39,082 bases of DNA from Flavobacterium omnivorum (GCF_900099915.1 NZ_FNDB01000002.1:1-39082), one strand, 5' to 3'. Positions 8,548 to 18,369 are shown, numbered from the stretch's first letter. The notes: generated by a model from the letters alone, not told the origin. Translations and numbers: made by a program.

Positions 8548-10536
8548 TTATTTTTTTACGACTAAATGTGCCAGTCCAAAATCATTTAATAGTCTTTCTT
8601 TTTCAGAATAAATAATATCCTTGATATCCTGTTTTATCTGCAAGTAGTTGCGTTGCACCATTGCGTTATCGACTTTCCGAATAACAGGAATATCTTTATA
8701 ATCATCCTGTTCGTTTTTCAATGCTTTATGGTCATTTACAATTTCGCAGTGAAATGTTTTGAGTTCAATTTTACAATCAGGATCATCGGCTACTATTCCA
8801 ACAAATTCACCAGAACTAAGTCCAGAAATTTTGGAAGGAGGCACTGCGGATTCCAACTGTTTGGAACGACTGATCGAGGTGTCCCCGCTATTAATAGACA
8901 GGCTTTCCCTATCCTGCATGATCTTTCCGAAACGCTCTGATAATTGCTTGGCTGTATCACCTGTGACCTGTCCGCTGACGATATTTCCGGTAATGTTCAT
9001 AATCACGTCGGCCTGTTCACGTCCATAGTCTTTTCGCAACTGACTAAAGTCCTGAATACCCAAACAAGTAGCTACTTTATTGCTTCTGGCAGTAGCAATC
9101 AAACTATCCATATTGTTGAGGTAAATTGTTGGAAATTCATCGAATATCAGGCTGCTTTTCTGTTTGTCTTTTTGGTTGACCAACTTTACTAATCGGCTTA
9201 CATACAATGATAATACGGCCCCGTAAATTTGTATTTTTTGTGGATTATTTCCCATGCAAACAATTTTTGGTTCCTCTGGATTATTGATATCCAATGTGAA
9301 ATCATTACCTGATAAAACATAATACAATTGCGGAGAGGAAAGCCTCGCCATTGCGATTTTTGCAGATGCGATTTGACCTTCCAATTGATCCATTACATTA
9401 TTGAGGTAGGCATTTACAAAAGGATTGATGAGTACCTCAATCTCTTTTTCAGTTCTAAGTAACGTAAATAAGCTATCATAGTCTGCTTGCATCAGTTCTA
9501 TAACATGGGGAAGCGTACAAAATTCGCCGTCTTTGTATTTTCTCAAATACCATATTATAGCAGAAAGGAAATTGATCGGTGATTCCACAAAAAAATCTCC
9601 CTGACGTTTGATCCATTCCCGATTTAATCCTAACAGAATGGTGCGTGCAGATTCAGAAGCATCGGTAATATCACTCATTGCTGAAGGCTCCAATGGATTG
9701 CATCGGTGCGTTCGGGTCAGGTCATCAAAATTAATAACATAAAATTGTGGCGGCTTAGGATAAAGATGTTTGTATTTGAGCCAGGTATTATAAGCGATTT
9801 TGGAAAGGTCATCGAACTTGAAATCATAAATAAACATAGTAAAACCTTTGCGTATGTGCTGGGTAATCACATGTCGAATTACAAAGTAAGACTTTCCAGA
9901 GCCAGGAGTGCCAAGAACCATCAAAGCTCGAAAGGGATTAATGATGTTTATCCAACTGTTTCGCACCTTATTCTTTAAATGATATCTGGCTGGCAGGTTA
10001 ATAGAATACTCATTCTCCAAAAGTCTTTCTTCTTGGGGGAAAGTTTCATTTTCGGTATTAAAAATATCTTTGTGGTTGAGACTATTTTTTATGATTCTTG
10101 ATAATAATGTTCCTCCAGAAAGCATCAGAAGAAACCCAATTGCCGTAATGCTCATATAAGCAATCGCTGCCTGTACTATTTCTATTTTCAGATATAATGA
10201 AAGATAGCTTGTAAAGTAAATTAGGATGCCAGTAATAATATAAGCAAAGGCCGTTTTATAATTCAGTTTTTCATCTTTACGTCCCTTGGTACCTATTAGG
10301 GAAATCATCAAAAATCCCAATGCAAAGAGTTTGGATTTATGAAAATTACTGAACAATCCTGTATGGTGAATATTGCCCATAATTTTATCACTGAACCCGC
10401 TAACGAGATGCCACTCCCGAAAGGCAGCATAGCAGTAATAATAAAAATGGATCACCAAAATAATGATACTGATTAGTCTGGTCATGTCGAGTATCTTCCT
10501 CAATGCCTGTTCGTTTTCTCCTGTCTGCATAGCCAT
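8548..10536 (-). CDS. mobC: Type IV coupling ATPase, MobC/TraG (VirD4-like)
   Basis: A 662-aa coupling protein that would deliver the relaxase-DNA complex to a conjugation channel in the inner membrane. The N-terminus has about four membrane helices within residues 15-150, beginning with an aromatic FYYYCY segment typical of Bacteroidota MobC. Walker A is GTPGSGKS (about residue 210) and Walker B is SLIFDEFPT (about 475). It follows mobB after an 11-base gap. The window contains no tra genes, so transfer would need a helper or genes elsewhere. It appears complete. Confidence 0.9.
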   Translation of the reverse strand: MAMQTGENEQALRKILDMTRLISIIILVIHFYYYCYAAFREWHLVSGFSDKIMGNIHHTGLFSNFHKSKLFALGFLMISLIGTKGRKDEKLNYKTAFAYIITGILIYFTSYLSLYLKIEIVQAAIAYMSITAIGFLLMLSGGTLLSRIIKNSLNHKDIFNTENETFPQEERLLENEYSINLPARYHLKNKVRNSWINIINPFRALMVLGTPGSGKSYFVIRHVITQHIRKGFTMFIYDFKFDDLSKIAYNTWLKYKHLYPKPPQFYVINFDDLTRTHRCNPLEPSAMSDITDASESARTILLGLNREWIKRQGDFFVESPINFLSAIIWYLRKYKDGEFCTLPHVIELMQADYDSLFTLLRTEKEIEVLINPFVNAYLNNVMDQLEGQIASAKIAMARLSSPQLYYVLSGNDFTLDINNPEEPKIVCMGNNPQKIQIYGAVLSLYVSRLVKLVNQKDKQKSSLIFDEFPTIYLNNMDSLIATARSNKVATCLGIQDFSQLRKDYGREQADVIMNITGNIVSGQVTGDTAKQLSERFGKIMQDRESLSINSGDTSISRSKQLESAVPPSKISGLSSGEFVGIVADDPDCKIELKTFHCEIVNDHKALKNEQDDYKDIPVIRKVDNAMVQRNYLQIKQDIKDIIYSEKERLLNDFGLAHLVVKK

Positions 10537-10547
10537 AATTTCGAATT

Positions 10548-11852
10548 TTATTGATTATTAGACTGTCCTCTTCTTTTTTTCTTTTTGCCTTTGAGTTGAT
10601 ACGGAACGTAATTAGCAGCCTGTTCGGATTGCGTAAGCATATCCAATAATTGCCCCATTACTGAATCGGATCCAACTGATTTAGTATTCTGAAAATCATC
10701 ACCAAACGAAGTTGTATTGATTTTCGAATGAGTCGTCTGAGATATAATTCCTTGTGATTTTTCACTATCTGAACTTCCCATTTTTTGTCCCACTAGGCTA
10801 ATTGATTCACAACGTTCCTGAATAGCTTTAGCGCTGTATTGTTTGCCCAGCTTACTACCGTTAAAAACACATTTTGTGGCATGGTCTACATAAGTAATCC
10901 CATAAAGTAATCCTTCTGCATTTTTTCTAAAAACAGTATTGATTCCATCTTTTTCCAGTAGTTGCACCATTTCCGTAAGTGATATTTTCGTTCTTAAAAA
11001 TGCCATATCAATGGCGTTTTTTACCCTTCTCATATCGGAAATTTGGCCAATGGTATTGGATGCAAATTTTCCTTCTAAAAATTTCAGGGTTGGCTTGTTG
11101 TAAAAGAGACTGGCCTTTATGGGTACACCGATAAGTTTGCCATTTTCATCTAGTATCCGGTACATTAATCCTTTTGTCTTAAACATTCTTGAATTTTCAT
11201 TGCCTCTGTCTGCCAAAACATTGTATTGTTGTAACACTGCATTCAGCTCCGGAAGACTGGTATATTTATACGATGAAAGCACCTGGGCCAATACATTTGC
11301 AATAGCTTTTTTGGATTCGTTTCGCCCATAGTGAACCTTTCCTGAGATGATAGGATGTAGTTCAAAATCTTGATTATTTATGCGTCCTTGCGCTTTAACA
11401 AGTCCGAAAAGTTCTTCGATTTCTTTTCGCGCTAGTTCAGATCGGTTTCGACCAATATTTTGCATGTCGATCCGCTTGCCATCCCTCTCTACATTTATGG
11501 AGACCAAATGGAGATGCGGATGCCCGGAATCGTGATGCTGGTATATCAGATAAGGTTGTTCTCCAAAACCTATTTTCTCCATATAAGTATCCGCGATAGC
11601 CATTAATTTTTCTTTGGAATGATTTTCCGAACGATGAAAATTCAATGAGATGTGCACACTGTTTCGCTTTACATTTTCATTTAATTCCAACTGTTTCAAA
11701 AAACGATTCAGTTTTATAGTACCGCTCATTTTATCCACATCAATTGGATAATTTCCGGCACCGATACACTCTGCTACGTCCTCTTTTACTTTGTTTTCAT
11801 TATAATAGAAAACCTTGTGAATAGAGTGTCCTGTTTTTATGATTGCAACCAT
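10548..11852 (-). CDS. mobB: Mobilisation relaxase MobB
   Basis: A 434-aa MOBP-type relaxase that nicks oriT and stays attached to the 5' end. The metal-binding motif is HHDSGHPHLH, near residues 106-115 from the chosen start. N-terminal tyrosines in VFYYNENKV are candidate nucleophiles. A basic tail (KGKKKKRRGQ) ends the protein. I place the start at MVAIIKTGHS, which overlaps the 3' end of mobA by 16 bases. A longer start 24 bases upstream would overlap mobA by 40 bases. Confidence 0.9.
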   Translation of the reverse strand: MVAIIKTGHSIHKVFYYNENKVKEDVAECIGAGNYPIDVDKMSGTIKLNRFLKQLELNENVKRNSVHISLNFHRSENHSKEKLMAIADTYMEKIGFGEQPYLIYQHHDSGHPHLHLVSINVERDGKRIDMQNIGRNRSELARKEIEELFGLVKAQGRINNQDFELHPIISGKVHYGRNESKKAIANVLAQVLSSYKYTSLPELNAVLQQYNVLADRGNENSRMFKTKGLMYRILDENGKLIGVPIKASLFYNKPTLKFLEGKFASNTIGQISDMRRVKNAIDMAFLRTKISLTEMVQLLEKDGINTVFRKNAEGLLYGITYVDHATKCVFNGSKLGKQYSAKAIQERCESISLVGQKMGSSDSEKSQGIISQTTHSKINTTSFGDDFQNTKSVGSDSVMGQLLDMLTQSEQAANYVPYQLKGKKKKRRGQSNNQ

Positions 11853-12232
11853 TTTTCCGAGATTTTTTGGATGCATATCTTGATTTCTTCAACCTTATTC
11901 AAAAGGATTTTTTTATCTTGTTCAGAACTGATAATCCAGACTTTAAATTCAGAAATTTGGTCAAGGGTATGCAGCTTTTTTACCGCTTGGTTGAAGTTGT
12001 TTCCGATAGCATTTAATTGCTTATTCAGCAGCATCATTTCAAGGGTCATATCATCTAAAGACTGATTCCTAAAAGTGGTGTTTATCGGTTTGTCAAATAG
12101 GTGTTTACGAATGTAGTCACTCAGCTTACGGCAAGTACTTGCTTTCCATTTACGTTCAATTTTAGCATACTCTTCGGGTGTAAACCGTAACCCGACAATG
12201 CGTGTTCTGTTTGAATTTTCTCTTTCCATCAT
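11837..12232 (-). CDS. mobA: Mobilisation accessory protein MobA (MobC-like, RHH-type)
   Basis: A 131-aa protein that would assist the relaxase at oriT. The N-terminus RTRIVGLRFTPEEYAKIERKW resembles ribbon-helix-helix DNA-binding proteins. The centre (LNKQLNAIGNNFNQAVKKLH) is the conserved segment of bacterial MobC-type mobilisation proteins. It overlaps mobB, and its upstream region holds paired hairpins typical of an oriT. The mobA-mobB-mobC order is that of CTnDOT-like elements. Confidence 0.85.
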   Translation of the reverse strand: MMERENSNRTRIVGLRFTPEEYAKIERKWKASTCRKLSDYIRKHLFDKPINTTFRNQSLDDMTLEMMLLNKQLNAIGNNFNQAVKKLHTLDQISEFKVWIISSEQDKKILLNKVEEIKICIQKISEKWLQS

Positions 12233-12361
12233 CTCTCATTTTACTCATTAATTCAAATTGTTTTTTATTGGTATTCTTGAATTCGTTGCACTTCATTTGC
12301 GTGTTATCAAACTCTTTTAATCCTTTCAGTGTCACTGCTAACGAGTCCCGAGTATAGAGCA

Positions 12362-12418
12362 GCAAGAATCTGTTGTTTAACAACAGGACATCTTGCCGAT
12401 TGCAGAAACGTTGCAATC
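12362..12418. other. Candidate origin of transfer: two adjacent hairpins
   Basis: The first is a stem-loop with GCAAGA/TCTTGC outer arms (12362-12367, 12391-12396) around a perfect CTGTTGTT-T-AACAACAG palindrome (12370-12386). One base further right is GATTGCA-GAAACGT-TGCAATC (12398-12418). The pair lies 130 bases upstream of mobA, where oriT is expected. No nick site can be assigned from sequence alone; the structures could instead regulate mobA. Confidence 0.5.
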
Positions 12419-13066
12419 TTCCTGATACTTTTAACGTCTATTAGACTTTTCAATATTTCCAAAATATTCAAAACTCAAATTCCTTACTTCTACGTCTTTT
12501 TATACTATGTGATATATTAATATTGGTATTTCAATCATTCTTAGGGACTATCAATTCAATCATTAAAATCTCGATGACATATATAAAGGGTATTTTATCA
12601 TCACTTTCAATAGTCAAGGAAAGTGCACACTGCCAATAATTTAAAAACCATTATAACTGGATAATTATAAAGCCGAATTTACTCCCCAATTTTAATAAAA
12701 AGGATGTGCTCTTTCCAAGCAATAAACCAATTTTAAAACAACCAAATCCTGACTTGTTTAAGGAAGGTTTTGGTTGTTCATTTTGAAAGATAATGATTGT
12801 CATTAATTGCTTAAATAAATCATCTTTTCAGAACTTCGTTATGCATTCTGAACTTCCCTTTGAAAAACCGATTCTTTTGAAATATGATTTTCATATTTTA
12901 AACTCTTTCAAATCGTTTTTTTTAAACCATTTTTAATTGACACATTTTATACCAAATTTAAAGCACATTATTCTAACTCTGTTTATCTAAAATTCTATAG
13001 TCCATTTGGATTTTCTGCATTTAAATCAGATACAAAATTAAGTAAGTGCTATGGATTCTGCCTATC
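12419..13066. other. Long AT-rich intergenic region
   Basis: No supported gene. It contains a 7-bp inverted repeat, CACTTTC...GAAAGTG (12602-12625). A longer imperfect hairpin (AACAACCAAATCCT ... AGGA ... TTTGGTTGTT, 12737-12778) could be a terminator of unknown direction. It ends at the operator-like palindrome before the next gene. Confidence 0.5.
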
Positions 13067-13085
13067 ATAGGTAAATTTTACCTAT
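13067..13085. promoter_or_regulatory. Perfect palindromic operator
   Basis: ATAGGTAAA-T-TTTACCTAT has 9-bp perfect arms. Copies of CCTATCA at 13061-13067 and 13081-13087 overlap it. It ends 21 bases before a TAnnTTTG box, the right place to control the downstream small gene. Confidence 0.55.
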
Positions 13086-13106
13086 CAAAATTCATAAACG
13101 ACTTTA

Positions 13107-13114
13107 TACCTTTG
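13107..13114 (+). promoter_or_regulatory. Bacteroidota-type -7 promoter box
   Basis: TACCTTTG matches the TAnnTTTG -7 consensus of Bacteroidota sigma factor and lies 33 bases before the gene start. No clear TTTG -33 element was found. Confidence 0.5.
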
Positions 13115-13147
13115 TAAAATAAATTATTAATTAAAAACGTGAAGATT

Positions 13148-13438
13148 ATGACAACAAATGATGTAGCCAAGGTTTTTGATACTGTACTTAGTATCCCTGG
13201 AATGAATGATGTAGTGAAGATTGATTTGAAAATTTCACGAAAAAATGTGCTGTTATTAAACCATGTCATTGAACGTGGATTAGCACCTAAAGACGATGAT
13301 AAACCATCAATTCTCATAACAAGTGTTCCAGAAGAAAATCTCCAGGAATTAAAACTGTTTGGAGATGAGTGTTTACAAAAAGCCGGACTTATAGAACTCA
13401 ATGAAAAATTGAAAACATTGAGCGAAACCGTGAAGTAA
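13148..13438 (+). CDS. Small acidic cytoplasmic protein, unknown function
   Basis: A 96-aa protein without signal or membrane segment (MTTNDVAKVFDTVLSIPGM ... KTLSETVK). I start it at the ATG at 13148; an in-frame GTG nine bases upstream is less likely. It has its own operator-like palindrome, a promoter box and a strong terminator, so it is a single-gene unit. Its place next to the mob genes suggests it belongs to the mobilisable element, but no function can be read from it. Confidence 0.65.
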   Translation: MTTNDVAKVFDTVLSIPGMNDVVKIDLKISRKNVLLLNHVIERGLAPKDDDKPSILITSVPEENLQELKLFGDECLQKAGLIELNEKLKTLSETVK

Positions 13439-13465
13439 TAACAAATTATAAAAGAAGAAAATAAA

Positions 13466-13510
13466 AGGGTGTCAAATAAACATACATTGTTTATTTGACA
13501 CCCTTTTTAT
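13466..13510 (+). terminator. Strong rho-independent terminator
   Basis: A 17-bp perfect stem (AGGGTGTCAAATAAACA at 13466-13482, with its complement at 13488-13504) has a 5-base loop and is followed by TTTTTATT. It lies 28 bases after the 96-aa gene. Confidence 0.92.
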
Positions 13511-13818
13511 TCGTCAATTTTATTTCTGCACACTTTTTTAAAACTTTAACTAAACTAGCGGATTTTGACAAATCCATACCGGATTTCGGTAACACGTTAT
13601 CAAACAGACTACTGTAATTTTGTTTCAGTTTCAATTCCAAATAATTAAATCTTAAATAAAACACTTTTTTTCATTCAATGGAATTTGAATACAATGGTGA
13701 AATTTAATACCTCAAATGCAGTAATAAAATGGATAATAGTATATAAAAATTTAATAAGGATTATATACAAATTAAGCATTTCATAATTAGATCCGTTTAA
13801 ACTAAACCTACAGATAAT
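13511..13818. other. Intergenic region upstream of the MauE-like gene
   Basis: An AT-rich leader with no gene and no clear promoter box. It presumably contains the promoter of the MauE-DUF6520 pair. Confidence 0.5.
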
Positions 13819-15351
13819 ATGAAATTGAATATGAATATTAAGAGTATAATTTTGGACATAATTTGTTTACTGCTTGTCCTACTATTTGTCTATGCCGCGG
13901 TTAGTAAATTTCTTGATTTTGAAAATTTTCAAGCCCAACTTGGACAGTCACCATTATTAAGTGCCTATACCAGTTTCATTTCGTATTCCCTTTTAGCGGT
14001 CGAATTTACAATTGCTTTACTGCTTGTTATCCCAAAGACACGCTTTCTTGGTCTCATGGCCTCTTTTACGCTCATGATAATGTTCACAGCCTACATAATC
14101 GTAATTCTTAATTATTCCTCCTTTATCCCATGCTCCTGTGGAGGCATCCTCGAACAAATGGATTGGAAAGAACATTTGGCTTTTAATATCGGTTGTATCC
14201 TTGTGATAGCATCGGCTATTTTGATACTGACAAAAAACACAAAATATACTATTGTAAAATTGTCCATTATTACGTTTTTAAGCACGGTTCAAATCATAGC
14301 AATTTACCTTGCTTCGGAAAATGCAATGCACCGCGAAAATCCATTTATTCGCCGTTTTATCCTAGGTTCAGCAACCAAAATAGCAACAACCGACTTAAAC
14401 AGTAATTCCCAATATTTTGCTGGCACCGATGGCAATACGATTTATCTTGGAAATAGTTTGGCACCGCTACACATTACTGCTTACGATAGCACTTTAAAAA
14501 TAAAACACCAATATAAGATTGAATTGGAGCGGGAAGACTTTCCCTTTCGTTCCGTTCAGGTACGAGTATCACCGCCTTATTTTTATCTAATGGATGGAAC
14601 TGTACCAGTTATTTACAGAGGAGATATAGCGCACTGGAAAGCAACACTACTTATGCACAATAACAATTACTATTTTTCCAAAGCTGAAATCATCGCGCCA
14701 GACAAAATTGCGTTCCGCGCACAGGAATTAAAATCGCGAAATAACATACTGGGAACCTTTGATTTCTCGGATGCCTTAAAAGTTCAATATGCTCCTACCC
14801 TGCTTCAAAAACAAATTGATGGTTTCTTTGATACTGATGGTATGATGCATTATGATACCCAATCGCAAAAATTCATTTATGTTTATTATTACAGAAACCA
14901 ATTCATAGTAGCAAATAAAAACCTCCAACTCAACTATCGGGGCAATACTATTGACACAACCACACATGCCAAACTGAAAGTGGTACATTTAAAAGAGACT
15001 GGACAGCGGAAAATCGCTTCTCTTCCAGCCACCGTCAATCAGCTTACCGCTGTTTCTGGCAATTTACTATTTGTGAATTCTAAACTTATCGGGCGCTTTG
15101 AACCAAGAGAAATGTGGAAAAAAGCTTCCATAGTAGATGTGTATAACATTCAAAGCAACGCCTATTTGTCAAGCATCTATATCTATGACATCAATGAGAC
15201 TAAAGTACAGTCAATGCTACTATCTGGAAATAATCTGTATGTTATCATTGGGCATCAGCTACATAAATACCGCTTGAGCAAAGATTTTTTCAATGTTTCC
15301 AAAGCGACAAGACAAACTACAAAACAACATAAAAAATTTACTGGCCAGTAA
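13819..15351 (+). CDS. MauE/DoxX-family redox membrane protein with large extracytoplasmic domain
   Basis: A 510-aa protein. Residues about 10-140 form four membrane helices of the MauE/DoxX type, with FVYAAVSKFLDFENF near the start and a cysteine pair, PCSCGG (C105, C107), before WKEHLAFNIG. MauE proteins are linked to disulfide chemistry during maturation of periplasmic proteins. A fifth helix at about 145-163 leads into about 330 residues of beta-rich sequence, probably a propeller-like periplasmic domain, which is unusual for plain MauE. It precedes a small secreted protein with four cysteines, a plausible redox client. That link is inference. Confidence 0.75.
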   Translation: MKLNMNIKSIILDIICLLLVLLFVYAAVSKFLDFENFQAQLGQSPLLSAYTSFISYSLLAVEFTIALLLVIPKTRFLGLMASFTLMIMFTAYIIVILNYSSFIPCSCGGILEQMDWKEHLAFNIGCILVIASAILILTKNTKYTIVKLSIITFLSTVQIIAIYLASENAMHRENPFIRRFILGSATKIATTDLNSNSQYFAGTDGNTIYLGNSLAPLHITAYDSTLKIKHQYKIELEREDFPFRSVQVRVSPPYFYLMDGTVPVIYRGDIAHWKATLLMHNNNYYFSKAEIIAPDKIAFRAQELKSRNNILGTFDFSDALKVQYAPTLLQKQIDGFFDTDGMMHYDTQSQKFIYVYYYRNQFIVANKNLQLNYRGNTIDTTTHAKLKVVHLKETGQRKIASLPATVNQLTAVSGNLLFVNSKLIGRFEPREMWKKASIVDVYNIQSNAYLSSIYIYDINETKVQSMLLSGNNLYVIIGHQLHKYRLSKDFFNVSKATRQTTKQHKKFTGQ

Positions 15352-15414
15352 CAGGACCGAGACTGAAAACCTGTAAAAAAGAGTAAGTCAAATTTGTAAT
15401 TTAATTCTATTACC

Positions 15415-15696
15415 ATGAAAACGATTGTAAAAGTGATCCTGCCTGTATTGGCATTCACATTGGCGAGTGCTGCTGCTGTTAGCACCAACGGAGCAAAAAT
15501 CAAGGAGTCAAAAAAAACGGTATTGATTACTGGATTTATCCAGAATCCTAATCCGTCAAATTGTCTCTCAGTTTCGGTAGACTGTACGACCGTAAACACA
15601 GGACAAAGCTGTATGTCCAGTGAGGCGACTCCTAGGCAAGTTTGGAAAAAAAATGCAGCCAATGCCTGTGTTGATAATTTATTCAAAGTGATTTAG
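15415..15696 (+). CDS. Small secreted four-cysteine protein, DUF6520-like
   Basis: A 93-aa protein. An N-terminal signal peptide (KTIVKVILPVLAFTLASAAA) is followed by a short exported part with C50, C57, C66 and C85 and a proline/asparagine-rich turn. The layout matches the DUF6520 family of Bacteroidota. It lies 63 bases after the MauE-like gene in the same direction and probably shares its transcript. Four cysteines allow two disulfides. Whether it is a structural protein, a signal or a peptide precursor is unknown. Confidence 0.7.
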   Translation: MKTIVKVILPVLAFTLASAAAVSTNGAKIKESKKTVLITGFIQNPNPSNCLSVSVDCTTVNTGQSCMSSEATPRQVWKKNAANACVDNLFKVI

Positions 15697-15712
15697 TAAT
15701 CACTAGAATTTT

Positions 15713-15746
15713 AATGTGCAGTTTCCTGTGAAGGAAACTGCACATT
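15713..15746. terminator. Bidirectional terminator between convergent operons
   Basis: A 15-bp perfect stem (AATGTGCAGTTTCCT with its complement) and a 4-base loop. It is followed by a T-rich tract to the right and a weaker T-rich tract on the other strand. It sits exactly between the DUF6520 stop and the S9 peptidase stop. Confidence 0.88.
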
Positions 15747-15747
15747 T

Positions 15748-18369
15748 TTAATTTTGCTCTTTATCTATTTTCATCCACATCGCCTTTGCCTCTCCCTTTA
15801 AATAATGCCCCAACCAATCCTGCATTTTACGGGTTACATCTTCTTGATTTTTGGGGTTGTAAAAAATATGCCCATCATTAGGATACACCAACATAACATG
15901 CTCTTTTTGCAATCGCCTCAGCGCTGCATAAAAAGTAGCCGCCTGTCTGGGCTGTACATTGCTATCCTGTGCACCTGCCCAAGTCAATAAAGGAGTAGTG
16001 ATTGTTTTGGCATTAAACAACGGGGAATTGCGATAGTATGCTTCTTGATTCTCAAAAAAAGAAAAACCCATTCGATATTGCTGATTCTCATATCTCCAGC
16101 CATCAATATCTTTGTAAACAGTATTAAAGTTAAAATAATGCCCCATCGTATCCGACACCCCTGCACCACTTATGGCCGTTGCGAACATATTCGTCTGCGT
16201 AATAATAAAATTTGTTTCGTAGCCACCAAACGAATGCCCCATTAGTGCTAACCTCCTGGGATCTGCTATTCCCATTTCCACAACGGTACTGGCTGCCTTA
16301 GTCACACAATCTACAGCGGAAAATCCTGTATTGCCTTTCTCAAAAGCAATATCGGCCAGCAGTACGGCATAGCCGCTGGTGGTCAGGTTTGTTATATTAA
16401 ATCCCAGAGTATTGTGTAACGTTGGATTCACATAGTTGTTGACACTATGCGATACTATATCATAAATATAAACCACCATGGGATAGCGTTTGGAGGAATC
16501 ATAACCCGATGGATAAAATAAAGCCCCATTCAATACCCTTCCTTTACTATTTTTGTAATGAATCATTTCCGATTTTCCCCATTGGTATAATTCCTGCTGG
16601 CTATTGCTTTGCTTCAAAATAACGGTTGGTCTATCAATCTCTTTTCGAAACATCAGAGTAGGCGGGTGATCAAATCGTTGCGTGACATAAACAAAAGCAT
16701 TACTCTCTTTGCCCTTTTGCAGTTTTGTGATAGCACTATTGTCCATCGCAACGGGCACTGCCACTTTATTTGGATGCAGCAAATAGTATCCTGTAGCACC
16801 ACCATATAAATCTTGCGCTGTCAGTAATACGTTTTTAGAAAGGTCATAACGATATATACCTATCCCCAAATAATTGAAGCCCTGTTGATCTGACACTGCC
16901 GAAGCATCAAACCGAAAACGCAACTGCTTTTCTTTCCCCCGCGTGAGCCGTTTACGCTCCAATCCATCAGGAGAAATGGCCCAAATATCATTGTAATCAT
17001 AATATAAACTCCATTGATCATCTATAGTCCAGCCTGGCTGTCTCCAAACATTCAATTCGTTTCCTGGGTCAGTGGCTCTGTTATCCCAACTTACGTCGAG
17101 CCCTTTAGTAACATTAGTATGGGTTTGTCGCTTGATATCATAAACCCACCAGTTACTCTCTTTATAGTAGTTAATATAGCGTCCATCTGGCGAAATACCC
17201 ATATGATCCATAAAGCCAGATTGTTCCTTTAGGAAGAATTCCCGTTTACCAGTTTCAAGATTAACCAAATAGTAATCCATATCGGCAATCCATTTGTATT
17301 TTGGCACATACTGTAAAAGGGCAGCCACAAGCGCATACTCTTGGTTGCCGCTCAGCATGACCCAGGGCTGTTCTGCAGTGCTGATTTGACGTACAATATT
17401 CAGTTCAGGATACCAAACAGCAAGGTATTGCGGATGCTTTACCGAAGCCAATAGCGTCCGCTCAGGATAAATCATTTTATCTTTAGCATTCCAAATTTCC
17501 ACAGCACCCGTTACTACTGTAGTGTCTCTCGCAACAACAGGGGTAATCCCAAAAAACACTTTTTTTCCATCCCGTGATACCGTCAGCTCCACATTTTGGT
17601 CGGGAGAAATTTTCATGAAGTGCGGAAAATTAGCAGCTGTACTTTTTAAAATATGCATTCTCCCAGAAACAATATCATAACAATACAGCCTCTCTTGACC
17701 TTCATTTACTCCAAAAAAAGAAACTTTTTTTCCTTTATGCTGCCATTTGAGCGCCTTAAAAGATTGCATCTTTGGTTGTATTATAGAACGTCTGCTATAA
17801 TTCCCTTCCAAAGTCAGATAACCAACTGCCCCTTCACCATTTTCCGTAGTTGCATAAAGTAACATATTGTTAGCATCGTCCCAATTGTATTCTGTCACAT
17901 TAGCAATACGATCGATAATCTGACCGTATTTCCGCACCACAAGCTGACTCCCTTTCTCCATCGTTATCAGATTATTTCCATCGGCCGAAAAATCATAGCG
18001 TTCTACCGCAGGAATCTGACTTTCTTTTCCAGTAGCCAAATCAACTAATACGAGCACCTCTTTCTTGGTATACGCAAATGTCTGTTCCCTATTAAATCGG
18101 CCTACGCTACCTCCCGCCAAGATATAGCGTTGTTTTGTTTGTGTATTAACAACAAACAAAGTATCTATATCATTTTCGTAAGACATCCGATAACTGCCCC
18201 ATTTGCCTTTAGGGGAAATTTGCTCCCCTCCCATCGTTCCCCAAAGCAAATAATCCGCTTCAAGAAGTTGCTTTTTGGCCAGCTCTTGTCCCATAACGGG
18301 ACAGGGGGCTACTCCAATTATGAGTACGGCAACGATGCCGTAAAACATTGATGAAAAAGAACACCTCAT
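15748..18369 (-). CDS. S9-family prolyl oligopeptidase-like serine peptidase
   Basis: An 873-aa exported peptidase. The start at MRCSFSSMFYGIVAVLII gives a signal peptide ending near CPVMGQ; its ATG overlaps the susD stop (TAATG), indicating coupling. Residues about 30-600 form a beta-propeller-like domain and about 610-860 an alpha/beta hydrolase. The triad is S713 in GHSFGGYE, D802 in QDSN and H834 in NDGHIFY. It is the last gene of a susC-susD-peptidase operon, so it probably trims peptides taken up by the SusCD pair in the periplasm. This suggests peptide rather than glycan as cargo. An upstream in-frame start exists but would lie inside susD. Confidence 0.9.
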   Translation of the reverse strand: MRCSFSSMFYGIVAVLIIGVAPCPVMGQELAKKQLLEADYLLWGTMGGEQISPKGKWGSYRMSYENDIDTLFVVNTQTKQRYILAGGSVGRFNREQTFAYTKKEVLVLVDLATGKESQIPAVERYDFSADGNNLITMEKGSQLVVRKYGQIIDRIANVTEYNWDDANNMLLYATTENGEGAVGYLTLEGNYSRRSIIQPKMQSFKALKWQHKGKKVSFFGVNEGQERLYCYDIVSGRMHILKSTAANFPHFMKISPDQNVELTVSRDGKKVFFGITPVVARDTTVVTGAVEIWNAKDKMIYPERTLLASVKHPQYLAVWYPELNIVRQISTAEQPWVMLSGNQEYALVAALLQYVPKYKWIADMDYYLVNLETGKREFFLKEQSGFMDHMGISPDGRYINYYKESNWWVYDIKRQTHTNVTKGLDVSWDNRATDPGNELNVWRQPGWTIDDQWSLYYDYNDIWAISPDGLERKRLTRGKEKQLRFRFDASAVSDQQGFNYLGIGIYRYDLSKNVLLTAQDLYGGATGYYLLHPNKVAVPVAMDNSAITKLQKGKESNAFVYVTQRFDHPPTLMFRKEIDRPTVILKQSNSQQELYQWGKSEMIHYKNSKGRVLNGALFYPSGYDSSKRYPMVVYIYDIVSHSVNNYVNPTLHNTLGFNITNLTTSGYAVLLADIAFEKGNTGFSAVDCVTKAASTVVEMGIADPRRLALMGHSFGGYETNFIITQTNMFATAISGAGVSDTMGHYFNFNTVYKDIDGWRYENQQYRMGFSFFENQEAYYRNSPLFNAKTITTPLLTWAGAQDSNVQPRQAATFYAALRRLQKEHVMLVYPNDGHIFYNPKNQEDVTRKMQDWLGHYLKGEAKAMWMKIDKEQN

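Noticed and set aside
12162..12416. 84-aa frame upstream of and overlapping mobA
   Set aside because: It runs across the candidate oriT hairpins, shares 71 bases with mobA in another frame and has no recognisable domain.
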